Shown piece after piece: positions 1 through 6,858 of a DNA stretch of 9,353 nucleotides. The DNA is from Acidimicrobiia bacterium (GTDB taxonomy: Bacteria; Actinomycetota; Acidimicrobiia; Spongiisociales; SHLN01). The position numbers were made by a program, and so were the translations under genes. The DNA lies in assembly GCA_013043085.1 (NCBI GenBank), contig JABDOU010000156.1, positions 1 to 9,353 on the forward strand, given 5' to 3'. How positions within the stretch are numbered: the first letter of the stretch is position 1; every line of letters starts with the position of its first letter. Below the pieces are notes generated by a model. The model searched no databases and was not told the origin of the DNA. It saw only the letters and a list, made by a program, of their open reading frames with translations.

Positions 1-1312
1 GGGGCTCGCCCCAATTCGCAGCATCGGCGGTCTCGGCGACCACCTGACGCACGCTGACCCCGAGGGGCAGGGGAGCCTGGGTGATCGACTCGTCACCGTC
101 GTCCAGCAGATTGATCTCCCGAAGGGCGACGGGGTCCATCCCCAGCTTTTCTGCGAGCTTGTTCATCTGCGACTCGGATACGAAGGTGCCTTGCGGTCCG
201 CCAAAGCCACGGAATGCTCCTCCGGGAACGGTGGTCGTGTAAACGGCGTGGCTGTCAATGCGGGCGTTTGGAATGCGGTAAGGCCCGGCCAGGGTGAGGT
301 GCATGTTGCCGAGAACTTTGTTGGTTGTGTAGTTGTACGATCCGGCGTCGAGCCAACCCTCCGACTCAACCACGACGATGCGACCTGATTCGTCTGCACC
401 CCACTTTGCCCAGGCTCTGCCGCGGTGACGTTTGTGATGGCCGATGATGGACTCTTCCCGGGACCACGTGGATCGGATCGGACGGTTGATACCCATGGCT
501 TGCAGCTTCAAAGACATGGCGCAGAGCACGATCTGGAAGCTCATGTCCTCCCTGCCGCCGAACGCTCCACCGATAGCCGGGTATATGACCCGTATTCGTT
601 CGAGCGGCAGATTGAGGGCATGAGCTATCTGCATTTGATCTTCGACCGTCCATTGTCCGGCGATCTCGATCGTCACCCTTCCGGCTTCGTCGATGTAAGA
701 CACGGCAGCCTCGGGTTGGAGAAAGGCGTGCTCCTGATAGGGCACCTCGTAGGTGTCCTCGACAATGACAACCGCCTTCTCCCAGCCTTCGTTCACATCG
801 CCTTTTCGGAATTTGTAGGTCTGGTATATGTTGGATTCGAGCCCGTCCTCCGGGTGAAGGAGAGGAGCTCCCTCGGCCAGTGCGTCGTCGATCGAGTCGA
901 CGACCGGCAACTCCTCCCATGTGGGGTTGAGCAGCTCCGCCGCTTCCCTGGCGGCTTCCGGGCTTTCGCCGACGACCACGGCTAGCTGGTCTCCCTCCCA
1001 GCGACTCACGTCTGTCGGGACACCATTCTGATTGCCCGATCCGGTGCCGATCAGAACCGGCTGATCGTACATCGTCAGCCCGTATTCATTATTCGGTATG
1101 TCGCCAGCCAGGAGCAGAGCCACAAAGCCGTCAACCGCCTCGGCTGCGGAGGTATCGAGCGCCAGGAGCCGGGCGTGGGGGCGATCGGTGAAGACCACGA
1201 TGGCGGTGAGCGCGTCCGGAAATTTCCGATCCGCCGGGTACTCAGCGGATCCCGTCACCTTGTCGTGAGCGTCTGCCTTTTCTACCGAAGCCCGAATCGT
1301 GGTGTTGCTCAC
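1..1312 (-). CDS. Xanthine dehydrogenase-family molybdopterin-binding subunit (partial, C-terminus beyond window)
   Basis: Large catalytic subunit of a molybdenum hydroxylase, which hydroxylates a purine or other N-heterocycle at the Mo centre and passes electrons to the 2Fe-2S/FAD partner encoded just upstream. The window holds the first 437 codons of a protein normally about 750-800 aa; the rest lies left of position 1. The start is GTG at 1312-1310, sharing GTGA with the stop of the FAD/2Fe-2S gene; the first in-frame ATG is only at codon 81, inside conserved sequence. Seen: an N-terminal DKVTGSAEY stretch (residues 17-25), QEHAFLQPEAA (193-203; Q193 matches bovine Gln767), the Mo-cofactor motif GGAFGGRE (248-255; E255 matches Glu802), SREESIIGHHKRH (284-296) and AFRGFGGPQG (366-375; R368 and F370 match Arg912 and Phe914). 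The position equivalent to Arg880 is N336 or M337, not Arg, so the true substrate is less certain than the family. The C-terminal catalytic glutamate is outside the window. Confidence 0.93.
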   Translation of the reverse strand, partial: MSNTTIRASVEKADAHDKVTGSAEYPADRKFPDALTAIVVFTDRPHARLLALDTSAAEAVDGFVALLLAGDIPNNEYGLTMYDQPVLIGTGSGNQNGVPTDVSRWEGDQLAVVVGESPEAAREAAELLNPTWEELPVVDSIDDALAEGAPLLHPEDGLESNIYQTYKFRKGDVNEGWEKAVVIVEDTYEVPYQEHAFLQPEAAVSYIDEAGRVTIEIAGQWTVEDQMQIAHALNLPLERIRVIYPAIGGAFGGREDMSFQIVLCAMSLKLQAMGINRPIRSTWSREESIIGHHKRHRGRAWAKWGADESGRIVVVESEGWLDAGSYNYTTNKVLGNMHLTLAGPYRIPNARIDSHAVYTTTVPGGAFRGFGGPQGTFVSESQMNKLAEKLGMDPVALREINLLDDGDESITQAPLPLGVSVRQVVAETADAANWGEP

Positions 1313-2733
1313 GCGTTCGCCGCCTGATTGAACGCATCGACGATTTTGTAGTAGCCAGTGCACCTGCACAGATTGCCTGCCATGGCATCGATGAGCTGGT
1401 TCGGGGTCGGTGACGGGATCTCGTCAAGGAGCGACGCGCCTGCCACCAGGAAACCGGGGATGCAGAACCCGCATTGCACTGCTGCGTTTTCGATGAAGGC
1501 TTGCTGAAGCGGATGCAGCTCGCCATCGACCTCCAAGCCCTCAATCGTCGTAACGTGGCGTCCTTCCGCCATCGAAGCGGGAACGAGACACGACATCACG
1601 GCGCTTCCGTCGACGATGATCGTGCAGGCCCCGCATTCGCCTTCAGCACACCCTTCCTTGGTGCCAGTCAATCCCAGTTCGTCGCGAATCCAATCGAGGA
1701 GCGTTTCGCCCGGCGCCCTGGTCCCTCGCATCGGGACGCCGTTGACGCTGGTCTCGATGTCCGTGGTGGCTCGTGCGTCGACTTCCGAACCAGGTCTGTG
1801 ACTGGTGCCGGTCGGAGACAGTAGGGCGGGATGTTCAGGACGGATAGGTGCGGCGTCTCTCAAGGTCTCGAGTGCCCGCGTCACGATTGCGGCAATCATC
1901 GCGGTTCGGTGACCCGCACTTGATCGCACGTCATCGATAGGTTTGCAAGCCGCCGCTGCCGCCTCGGCCGCTGCGAGGATGTTGTCGTCGGAGAGTGGCT
2001 GAGCGACGAGCAAACTCTCGGCTGAGTCCACCGCGACGATGGTCGGAGCGACAGAGCCGAGAGCGATCCGGGCGTCGGTTACGGTTTCGCCTGAACGTCG
2101 AACCGAGATCGTGCCGTGGACGACAGATATCGCCTGAGCGTTGCGGTTGCCGGCTTTCACAAACACCGCTCGTTCGTCGGGATACAACGAGCGGAAGGTG
2201 ACGTGCGTGACAATTTCGTCCGGACGCAGTACAGACGTGCGGACTCCGGTGTGGAACTCGGCAAGAGTGACAACGCGTTCGCCGCCGTCAGAGGCGAGTG
2301 TGAGCTCCGCGTCGAGCACGCGCAACGGGCTGATCGTGTCGTTAGCCGGACTGGCCGTCACGAGATTGCCAACAACCGTTGCCCTGTTTCGCAATTGAGG
2401 CGAGCCGACCTCCCAACTGGCCTGAGCGAGGGGGGTCGCATGCTCCCACAACAGGTCTGAGGCCACCACCTGGTTGTGGGTCACGAGGGCACCTATCCGA
2501 ATCCGACCATCTTCGAGGTGTTCGATGTGGCTCAGACCGTCGAGGCGCGTGATATCGATCAACATGGAAACCCCTGGCCGAACACGCCGATCGAGTTCCA
2601 TGATGAGGTCGGTGCCCCCGGCGATCAGCCGGGCGCTCGCTCCATGTTCGGCGAGCAGATCCAGCACGTCTTGAAGTGCAGTGGGCGCTACGTGCCGCGA
2701 GATAGGGGTGCCGGATAGCTGGACTTCATGCAT
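1309..2733 (-). CDS. Fused FAD-binding / 2Fe-2S subunit of xanthine dehydrogenase-family enzyme
   Basis: A 474-aa electron-transfer subunit carrying both the flavin and the two iron-sulfur clusters of a molybdo-hydroxylase. Electrons from the Mo centre pass through the clusters to FAD and then to NAD+ or another acceptor. The FAD domain comes first (about residues 10-180), with LIAGGTDL (36-43), RNRATVVGNL (115-124) and SPANDT (128-133), followed by the flavoprotein C-terminal domain (about 185-292). A Pro/Ser-rich linker (about 295-325) leads to the 2Fe-2S region. The plant-ferredoxin-type cluster uses C362, C367, C370 and C382; the second cluster uses C421 and C424 (QCGFCIPG) and C456 and C458 (NLCRCTGYY). 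All eight cysteines are present, so both clusters should form. The order FAD then Fe-S is the reverse of the usual single-chain XDH order. The ATG (2733-2731) overlaps the deaminase stop by 1 bp (TGATG), and its own stop overlaps the next gene by 4 bp, so the three are probably translationally coupled. Confidence 0.95.
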   Translation of the reverse strand: MHEVQLSGTPISRHVAPTALQDVLDLLAEHGASARLIAGGTDLIMELDRRVRPGVSMLIDITRLDGLSHIEHLEDGRIRIGALVTHNQVVASDLLWEHATPLAQASWEVGSPQLRNRATVVGNLVTASPANDTISPLRVLDAELTLASDGGERVVTLAEFHTGVRTSVLRPDEIVTHVTFRSLYPDERAVFVKAGNRNAQAISVVHGTISVRRSGETVTDARIALGSVAPTIVAVDSAESLLVAQPLSDDNILAAAEAAAAACKPIDDVRSSAGHRTAMIAAIVTRALETLRDAAPIRPEHPALLSPTGTSHRPGSEVDARATTDIETSVNGVPMRGTRAPGETLLDWIRDELGLTGTKEGCAEGECGACTIIVDGSAVMSCLVPASMAEGRHVTTIEGLEVDGELHPLQQAFIENAAVQCGFCIPGFLVAGASLLDEIPSPTPNQLIDAMAGNLCRCTGYYKIVDAFNQAANA

Positions 2734-3302
2734 CAGCCGTTGTATACCTCATAGCCGCCCTCGCCGTAGGCACGGAGTGCGGCCCCGGCCTCCTCAGCGA
2801 GAAAACCTGCAACTACCTCGATGCCGCGCTCTTCGAGCGCCTCGATCCAGTTATGGGGTTTGGGCCCCTCGTCAAAACCAATCGCTTCCGCATCCTCCGC
2901 CGTCGCTCCAAAAACCATTCTGCGGACGCCCGACCAGGGGATTGCACCAAAGCACATGGAGCACGGCTCCGATGACGTGACAAGCTCTGCGGCAGGCATG
3001 CCGGCACCGGCGAGCGTGAACGAACCCACCATCTGGCCCGCGATCGAGATGGCCATGACTTCGGCGTGGGCAGTGGGAATGTTGCTCGGAATTACCCGGT
3101 TCACACCTGGAGCAATCAGTTTGCCCGAGGCCGCTTCAAAGATCGCAGCGCCGAATGGACCACCGGTTTCGGCTTTGACGTTGCGATTCGCCAATTCAAT
3201 CACGAACCGCATGCGCTCCTCGAGCGTTGGAAGGACGAGACCCTGAGGAGCAACTTCTTCTATCCATGGCGGAAGCGAGAACCGCACAGATTGCCATGTC
3301 AT
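2733..3302 (-). CDS. guaD: Guanine deaminase-like (GuaD-type) cytidine-deaminase-fold protein
   Basis: A 189-aa zinc-dependent deaminase, predicted to hydrolyse guanine to xanthine and ammonia in the cytosol, which would feed the xanthine dehydrogenase encoded downstream. The zinc site is complete: TAHAEV (77-82; H79 ligand, E81 proton shuttle) and SSEPCSMCFGAI (110-121; C114 and C117 ligands). The GGPFGA stretch (47-52) and the GFDE segment (142-145) sit where Bacillus subtilis GuaD has GGPFGA and GFDD, which favours guanine deaminase over TadA or cytidine deaminase. The tail is aromatic (YEVYNG). It is somewhat longer than the roughly 155 aa of B. subtilis GuaD, through about 30 extra N-terminal residues. 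The ATG at 3302-3300 is chosen because GGGAG lies 6 bases upstream; the reading frame stays open for another 624 bases, but that part is antisense to the propeller gene and has no family resemblance. It is the first gene of a three-gene operon. The family is certain; guanine as substrate is likely, from recalled similarity and context. Confidence 0.9.
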   Translation of the reverse strand: MTWQSVRFSLPPWIEEVAPQGLVLPTLEERMRFVIELANRNVKAETGGPFGAAIFEAASGKLIAPGVNRVIPSNIPTAHAEVMAISIAGQMVGSFTLAGAGMPAAELVTSSEPCSMCFGAIPWSGVRRMVFGATAEDAEAIGFDEGPKPHNWIEALEERGIEVVAGFLAEEAGAALRAYGEGGYEVYNG

Positions 3303-3398
3303 TTCATGCTCCCAGCCGCTACGTTGAACCATCTTACGATCGTGGCTTCGAGCGCGCGCCTGCGAACCTGCGTGGAGGTCAGCCGTAGTCTGTTCGGG
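3303..3398. promoter_or_regulatory. Divergent intergenic region with candidate promoters for deaminase operon and propeller gene
   Basis: This gap of about 96 bp separates two divergent genes and must hold the promoter of the purine-catabolic operon and, if the propeller gene starts at 3399, its promoter too. On the minus strand, TAAGAT (3336-3331) is a possible -10 box about 28 bases before the deaminase ATG, and GGGAG just before that ATG is a good ribosome-binding site. On the plus strand, TAGTCT (3386-3391) fits the TAnnnT -10 pattern and would place a transcript start at about 3399, directly at the GTG codon, as in leaderless mRNAs. A GGAGG at 3374-3378 is too far from the GTG to be an ideal ribosome-binding site. 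No convincing -35 box, operator palindrome or riboswitch fold was seen. Confidence 0.3.
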
Positions 3399-4802
3399 GT
3401 GCGGCACGTCATGTTCGGCTTGATGCTCAGCCTGGTTGGTTGCAGCGCCGGTGTTTCTTTCGATTCGACATGGGAGGCAGTCGACGACCACAGAATCTTC
3501 TCGTCGATTCGAGCGACCGACCTCAACGGTGACGGGATACGGGACGTCGTTGTCGGTCATGGAAAGGAAACCCTGCCGAAAGAGGGTTTCGTAACTGCTC
3601 GCGATGGCGCTTCTGGTGCGCTCCTCTGGCGGATAGAAACGGGCGATGAGATGGTCGGCTCGGCTGCGCTCGGTCACCTGACCGACGACGATGCTGCCGA
3701 CATTGTGATCGGAGGTCGCGATGGCAAGCTCTACGCGATCGATGGAACCGCCGGCCGACTCCTGTGGGAATTCAACGCAGACGTGCCTTTGGGTCAGGAA
3801 CGGTGGCTCAACTTCTATACGCCCCAATTCGTTGGCGATGTAGATGAGGACGGGCATCCGGATCTGCTGGTTGCCAATGGCGGTGACTCCGGACTGCCGC
3901 CCTTCTTCCCGCGACCGCCTGGCCATCTGGTGTTGCTGAGTGGCGCATCCGGTGGTGTACTGTCGGTCAGCCAGACCCCGGACGCCGCCGAGACCTATAT
4001 GTCGGCGCTGCCGTACCGGCGGGCCTCGGACGACGTCGACCTCGTTGTGTTCGGAACCGGCGGCGAAACCAAAGCCGGTTCGCTCTGGGTCGTCGATTTT
4101 GATGAGGTTCTACGAGGTGACATCGGGAGCGCGATACAGATCATTGCGCCTCTGGCCGACCGGGGGATGGTGGCGCCTCCCTCCCTGGTTGATCTGACCA
4201 ACGACGGCACTCCTGAGATCGTGATAGCGACGTTCGACGGTCGGCTGATTGCGATCGACGGCGAGACGCTCGATGCGATCTGGGCGGTCGAGGTCGATGA
4301 AGCCGAAACCTGGGCCTCGCCCGCGATCGGATTCTTTGACGACGACAGTGTTCCGGATGTGTTTGCAGCGTTTTCCATCGGTCGATTGCCCGACTATCGC
4401 GAGTCGGTGCTGGTGGCTGTATCGGGAGCAACCGGCAAAGAACTCTGGCGTCAGACGTTCGAGCAACCGATCGTGACGTCGCCGTTGGCGGTCGATGTCA
4501 GCGGGGATGGAAAAGACGAGATCATCATCGCACTGAGCCCGCTGTTCACAGGAGATCAGGTTGTGCTGCTGGTCGACCCCGACCGGAGGGATAGCTCGAT
4601 GCTGATTGAACGCACAGCGCGGAGCTTCGGTACCGGCCTGGTCGCCGATCTGGATGGCGACGGATCAATCGAATACGTGGGATCGAGTTTCGATGGCGAC
4701 AATTCGCTGATCGAACGTCGTGACCTTGGCGTGCCGACTCCCGACCGCATCAGCTGGGGGGCCTACCTGGGCACGGACTACGACGGTGCGTTCGGCGGCT
4801 AG
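3399..4802 (+). CDS. Predicted lipoprotein with FG-GAP / PQQ-like beta-propeller repeats
   Basis: A 467-aa predicted surface lipoprotein of unknown function. The N-terminus (RH, then a hydrophobic run) ends in LVGC (12-15), a lipobox whose C15 would be lipidated. Calcium-loop motifs recur about every 50 residues: DLNGDGIRD (41), HLTDDDAAD (93), DVDEDGHPD (147), DLTNDGTPE (265), FFDDDSVPD (312), DVSGDGKDE (366) and DLDGDGSIE (417), with a worn copy near 211. Most are followed by a short hydrophobic strand. PQQ-propeller-like strands alternate with them: GKLYAIDGTAGRLLW (109-123), GRLIAIDG (281-288), VLVAVSGATGKELW (337-350). This predicts a 7-8-bladed calcium-binding propeller. FG-GAP proteins often bind ligands or partners outside the cell; no catalytic site was seen. 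The start is uncertain: GTG 3399 gives the best signal peptide, ATG 3411 removes its positive charge, and ATG 3306 lengthens it to an unlikely size. Its stop overlaps that of the convergent permease gene. It is the only plus-strand gene here and has no evident link to purine metabolism. Confidence 0.85.
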   Translation: MRHVMFGLMLSLVGCSAGVSFDSTWEAVDDHRIFSSIRATDLNGDGIRDVVVGHGKETLPKEGFVTARDGASGALLWRIETGDEMVGSAALGHLTDDDAADIVIGGRDGKLYAIDGTAGRLLWEFNADVPLGQERWLNFYTPQFVGDVDEDGHPDLLVANGGDSGLPPFFPRPPGHLVLLSGASGGVLSVSQTPDAAETYMSALPYRRASDDVDLVVFGTGGETKAGSLWVVDFDEVLRGDIGSAIQIIAPLADRGMVAPPSLVDLTNDGTPEIVIATFDGRLIAIDGETLDAIWAVEVDEAETWASPAIGFFDDDSVPDVFAAFSIGRLPDYRESVLVAVSGATGKELWRQTFEQPIVTSPLAVDVSGDGKDEIIIALSPLFTGDQVVLLVDPDRRDSSMLIERTARSFGTGLVADLDGDGSIEYVGSSFDGDNSLIERRDLGVPTPDRISWGAYLGTDYDGAFGG

Positions 4803-5752
4803 CGCTGCTCCCGGAAATACGGGATACCGAGGGCGGCAGGAGCGCCAAGGAACCGCGCCCGTTTGCCACTGGTGAGCGCAATCATTGCAATGATCGCGAG
4901 TACGAAGGGGATCATGGCGAGGATGGTTGCGGGGATGCTGCTCCATGGTTCCCCGAGTGTCTGCAGGGTGAACTGGATCCGGGCCGCCGCGCCGAACAGA
5001 TATGCGGCAAATAGCGCTCGCCAGGGACGCCAGCTGGCGAGGATGACCAATGCGATCGCAATCCATCCGGCCGCCCCGATGGGATTGTCCTGCCATGTCG
5101 GGACCAGGGCCAGCGGATAGTAGGCCCCGCCCAGCCCTGCCAAAGCGCCGCCGGCCATCACATGCACATAGCGCACCCACGCCACGTTGACCCCGGCCGA
5201 CTCCGCACTTGCGGGATCTTCTCCAACCGCTCGCAAGGACAGACCCATACGGGTTCGAAACAGGTAGTAGCTGGCGGCGCCGGCGGCGATCCATGCAACA
5301 TACACGAGGATGTCGTGGCCGAAAATGAGCGGACCGACGACAGGCCAATCGGCTATACCGCCGGAGATGATGGCGTCGAACTGGTCACGGGCCGGTTCCC
5401 CAACCAGGGGATCGGAACCTGCCTTTCCGAGGAAACTCGCCAGGCCTGTTCCAAAGATGGTCAAAGCCAGTCCCGAGACGATCTGGCTCACCCGCAGTGT
5501 GATAGACGCGAACGCGTGGATTACCGAGAAGGCGGCACCTGCCAGCAGCGAAGCAAGGATGCCAAGGGTGAGGCTTCCCGTTTGGAAGGTCGCCCAGAAA
5601 CCGGTAACGGCGCCCACCAGCATCGTCCCCTGCACACCGAGATTGAGAATCCCCGCCCGCTCGGTGATGATTTCGCCGACGGTGGCAAAGATCAGAGGTG
5701 TGCCCAGCCCGATGGCGGCCACGATGGTGAGGATGAGTTGGGAGTCGTTCAT
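4799..5752 (-). CDS. ABC transporter permease, NupQ/YufQ-like (BPD_transp_2)
   Basis: A 317-aa inner-membrane permease that pairs with the preceding permease to form the channel of a BMP-type importer for nucleosides or related purines. It is strongly hydrophobic, with about eight to nine likely membrane segments. Family signatures seen: GEIITERAGILNLGVQG (26-42), which matches the GE-[IVF]-x-x-ER-x-G-x-x-N-[IL]-G stretch of NupQ-type permeases; RVSQIVSGLALTIFGTGL (87-104); GLSLRAVGEDPASAESAGV (170-188), the cytoplasmic loop that contacts the ATPase; and GWIAIALVILASWRPW (229-244). The ATG at 5752-5750 overlaps the upstream permease stop by 4 bp (ATGA), and GGAG lies 7 bases before it. It is the last gene of the transporter operon. 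Its TAG (4801-4799) overlaps the propeller gene's TAG within one CTAG, so there is no room for a terminator between them. The family is certain; the exact substrate is not visible. Confidence 0.95.
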   Translation of the reverse strand: MNDSQLILTIVAAIGLGTPLIFATVGEIITERAGILNLGVQGTMLVGAVTGFWATFQTGSLTLGILASLLAGAAFSVIHAFASITLRVSQIVSGLALTIFGTGLASFLGKAGSDPLVGEPARDQFDAIISGGIADWPVVGPLIFGHDILVYVAWIAAGAASYYLFRTRMGLSLRAVGEDPASAESAGVNVAWVRYVHVMAGGALAGLGGAYYPLALVPTWQDNPIGAAGWIAIALVILASWRPWRALFAAYLFGAAARIQFTLQTLGEPWSSIPATILAMIPFVLAIIAMIALTSGKRARFLGAPAALGIPYFREQR

Positions 5753-6858
5753 GCTGCCGCTCCGGTGGCCAGTACGTCGGGTGGGAGTTCGGGTCTGCGG
5801 AGTCGGTTGGCGATGAAGAACTCACCTCCCACTGCAAAGATCAGGATCGCACCCTGCAGCATGGTCACGATCTCCGGGGGAACCCCGATCGACTGCAGCG
5901 AGGGCCCGGCATTGTTGAGCGCACCCATGAGGATGGCGACGGGGATGACGGCCAGCGCGTTGAGCCTGGCCAGGGCTGCGACGATGATGCCGGTGAACCC
6001 GAGCCCGAGGTCGAGCGAGCGCGGATCGAGCGCTCCCACTGGACCGGCCACGAACAACGCTCCCGCCAGACCTGCGAAGGCGCCAGAGAGTAGAAAGACC
6101 CCCAGGATTTTGCGCGGCACCTGAATCCCGGCATAGCGGGCCGTTTCGGGCGAGTCGCCAACCACTCTGACCTCAAATCCCCAGCGGGTCCGGTTGACGA
6201 GGTACCAGGCGAACACCGCCACTGCGATCGCGATGAAGATGCCGACATCGAGGCGATTGAAAAAGCGCGGGAGGCTCGCAGCGTCCGGAATCGGGCGACC
6301 GGTAGGAAACGTGCTTACGAGCGGATCGCGCCAGGGGCTGCTGCTGCCAAAGATCAGATAGTTCATGAGGTTGAGCGCGATGAAGTTGAGCATCAATGTT
6401 GTGATGATCTCGTTCGTTCCCAAATACACGCGGGGAAATGCCGAGATGGCGGCCCACAGTGCCCCGCCGACGGCGCCTGCAACGATCACGACGGGAGCGG
6501 CGAGGACGGCCGGGATAGTGTCTCCCATTGCAATAGCAATGCCGGCGGCGACGATGGCGCCCAGCAGGAACTGTCCTTCGGCACCGATGTTCCAGACCAG
6601 CATTTTGAACGCAAGGGCAGCTGCAAGGCCGGTAAGGATGAGCGGCGTTGCGGAGATCAACGTCTCGCTCACGCCGCGCGAACTGCCAAAGGCGGCGTCC
6701 ACCATGTGCCCGTAAACGGTGAACGGATTGTCGCCCGTGATCCAGAGGAACACGCCGCCGATGACGAGGGCCGCCAGGACCGAGAGCAGTGGCACGGTGA
6801 GTGTCAGGCGCAAGGATGCCAGGCCACGGGGTTCGACGATGATGCGGCGCACGGTCAT
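5749..6858 (-). CDS. ABC transporter permease, NupP/YufP-like (BPD_transp_2)
   Basis: A 369-aa integral membrane protein, the first of the two channel subunits. It opens with a short positively charged cytoplasmic tail and a membrane segment (about 17-40), then a periplasmic or external stretch, then the BPD_transp_2 core. Signatures: FKMLVWNIGAEGQFLLGA (84-101), equivalent to the FNIGAEGQ motif of YufP-type permeases; GTNEIITTLMLNFIA (147-161); WGFEVRVVGDSPETARYAGI (226-245), the ATPase-coupling loop; and GFTGIIVAALARLNALAVIP (287-306). The long N-terminal extension before the core distinguishes it from the shorter NupQ-like partner. The ATG (6858-6856) follows the ATPase stop with no spacer (TAGATG), and its stop overlaps the next permease start by 4 bp, so stoichiometric, coupled translation is likely. 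Family and complex membership are secure; substrate is inferred from operon neighbours. Confidence 0.95.
   Translation of the reverse strand: MTVRRIIVEPRGLASLRLTLTVPLLSVLAALVIGGVFLWITGDNPFTVYGHMVDAAFGSSRGVSETLISATPLILTGLAAALAFKMLVWNIGAEGQFLLGAIVAAGIAIAMGDTIPAVLAAPVVIVAGAVGGALWAAISAFPRVYLGTNEIITTLMLNFIALNLMNYLIFGSSSPWRDPLVSTFPTGRPIPDAASLPRFFNRLDVGIFIAIAVAVFAWYLVNRTRWGFEVRVVGDSPETARYAGIQVPRKILGVFLLSGAFAGLAGALFVAGPVGALDPRSLDLGLGFTGIIVAALARLNALAVIPVAILMGALNNAGPSLQSIGVPPEIVTMLQGAILIFAVGGEFFIANRLRRPELPPDVLATGAAA

Noticed and set aside
366..985. Open frames of about 185 codons on both strands over the left end (366-920 minus, 425-985 plus)
   Set aside because: They lie over the molybdopterin subunit in other frames; their translations are rich in Arg/Gly/His with no motifs, while the competing frame has clear Mo-cofactor motifs throughout.
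3066..3398. Plus-strand frame extending the propeller protein upstream to 3066
   Set aside because: It overlaps the conserved deaminase on the other strand, and it would bury the lipobox signal peptide about 120 residues into the protein.
3303..3926. Open minus-strand frame extending the deaminase N-terminus by 208 codons, giving a 397-residue protein
   Set aside because: It is antisense to the well-supported propeller gene, has a low-complexity composition unlike any deaminase domain, and a good ribosome-binding site precedes the internal ATG at 3302.
4809..4824. Small inverted repeat TCCCG/CGGGA near the convergent junction as a terminator
   Set aside because: The stem is only 5 bp, has no U-tract on either strand and lies inside the permease coding sequence; such short pairs are expected by chance in GC-rich DNA.
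5162..6124. A 320-codon plus-strand open frame opposite the two permease genes
   Set aside because: It spans the overlapping junction of two clear permease genes and has no hydrophobic, domain or motif structure of its own.
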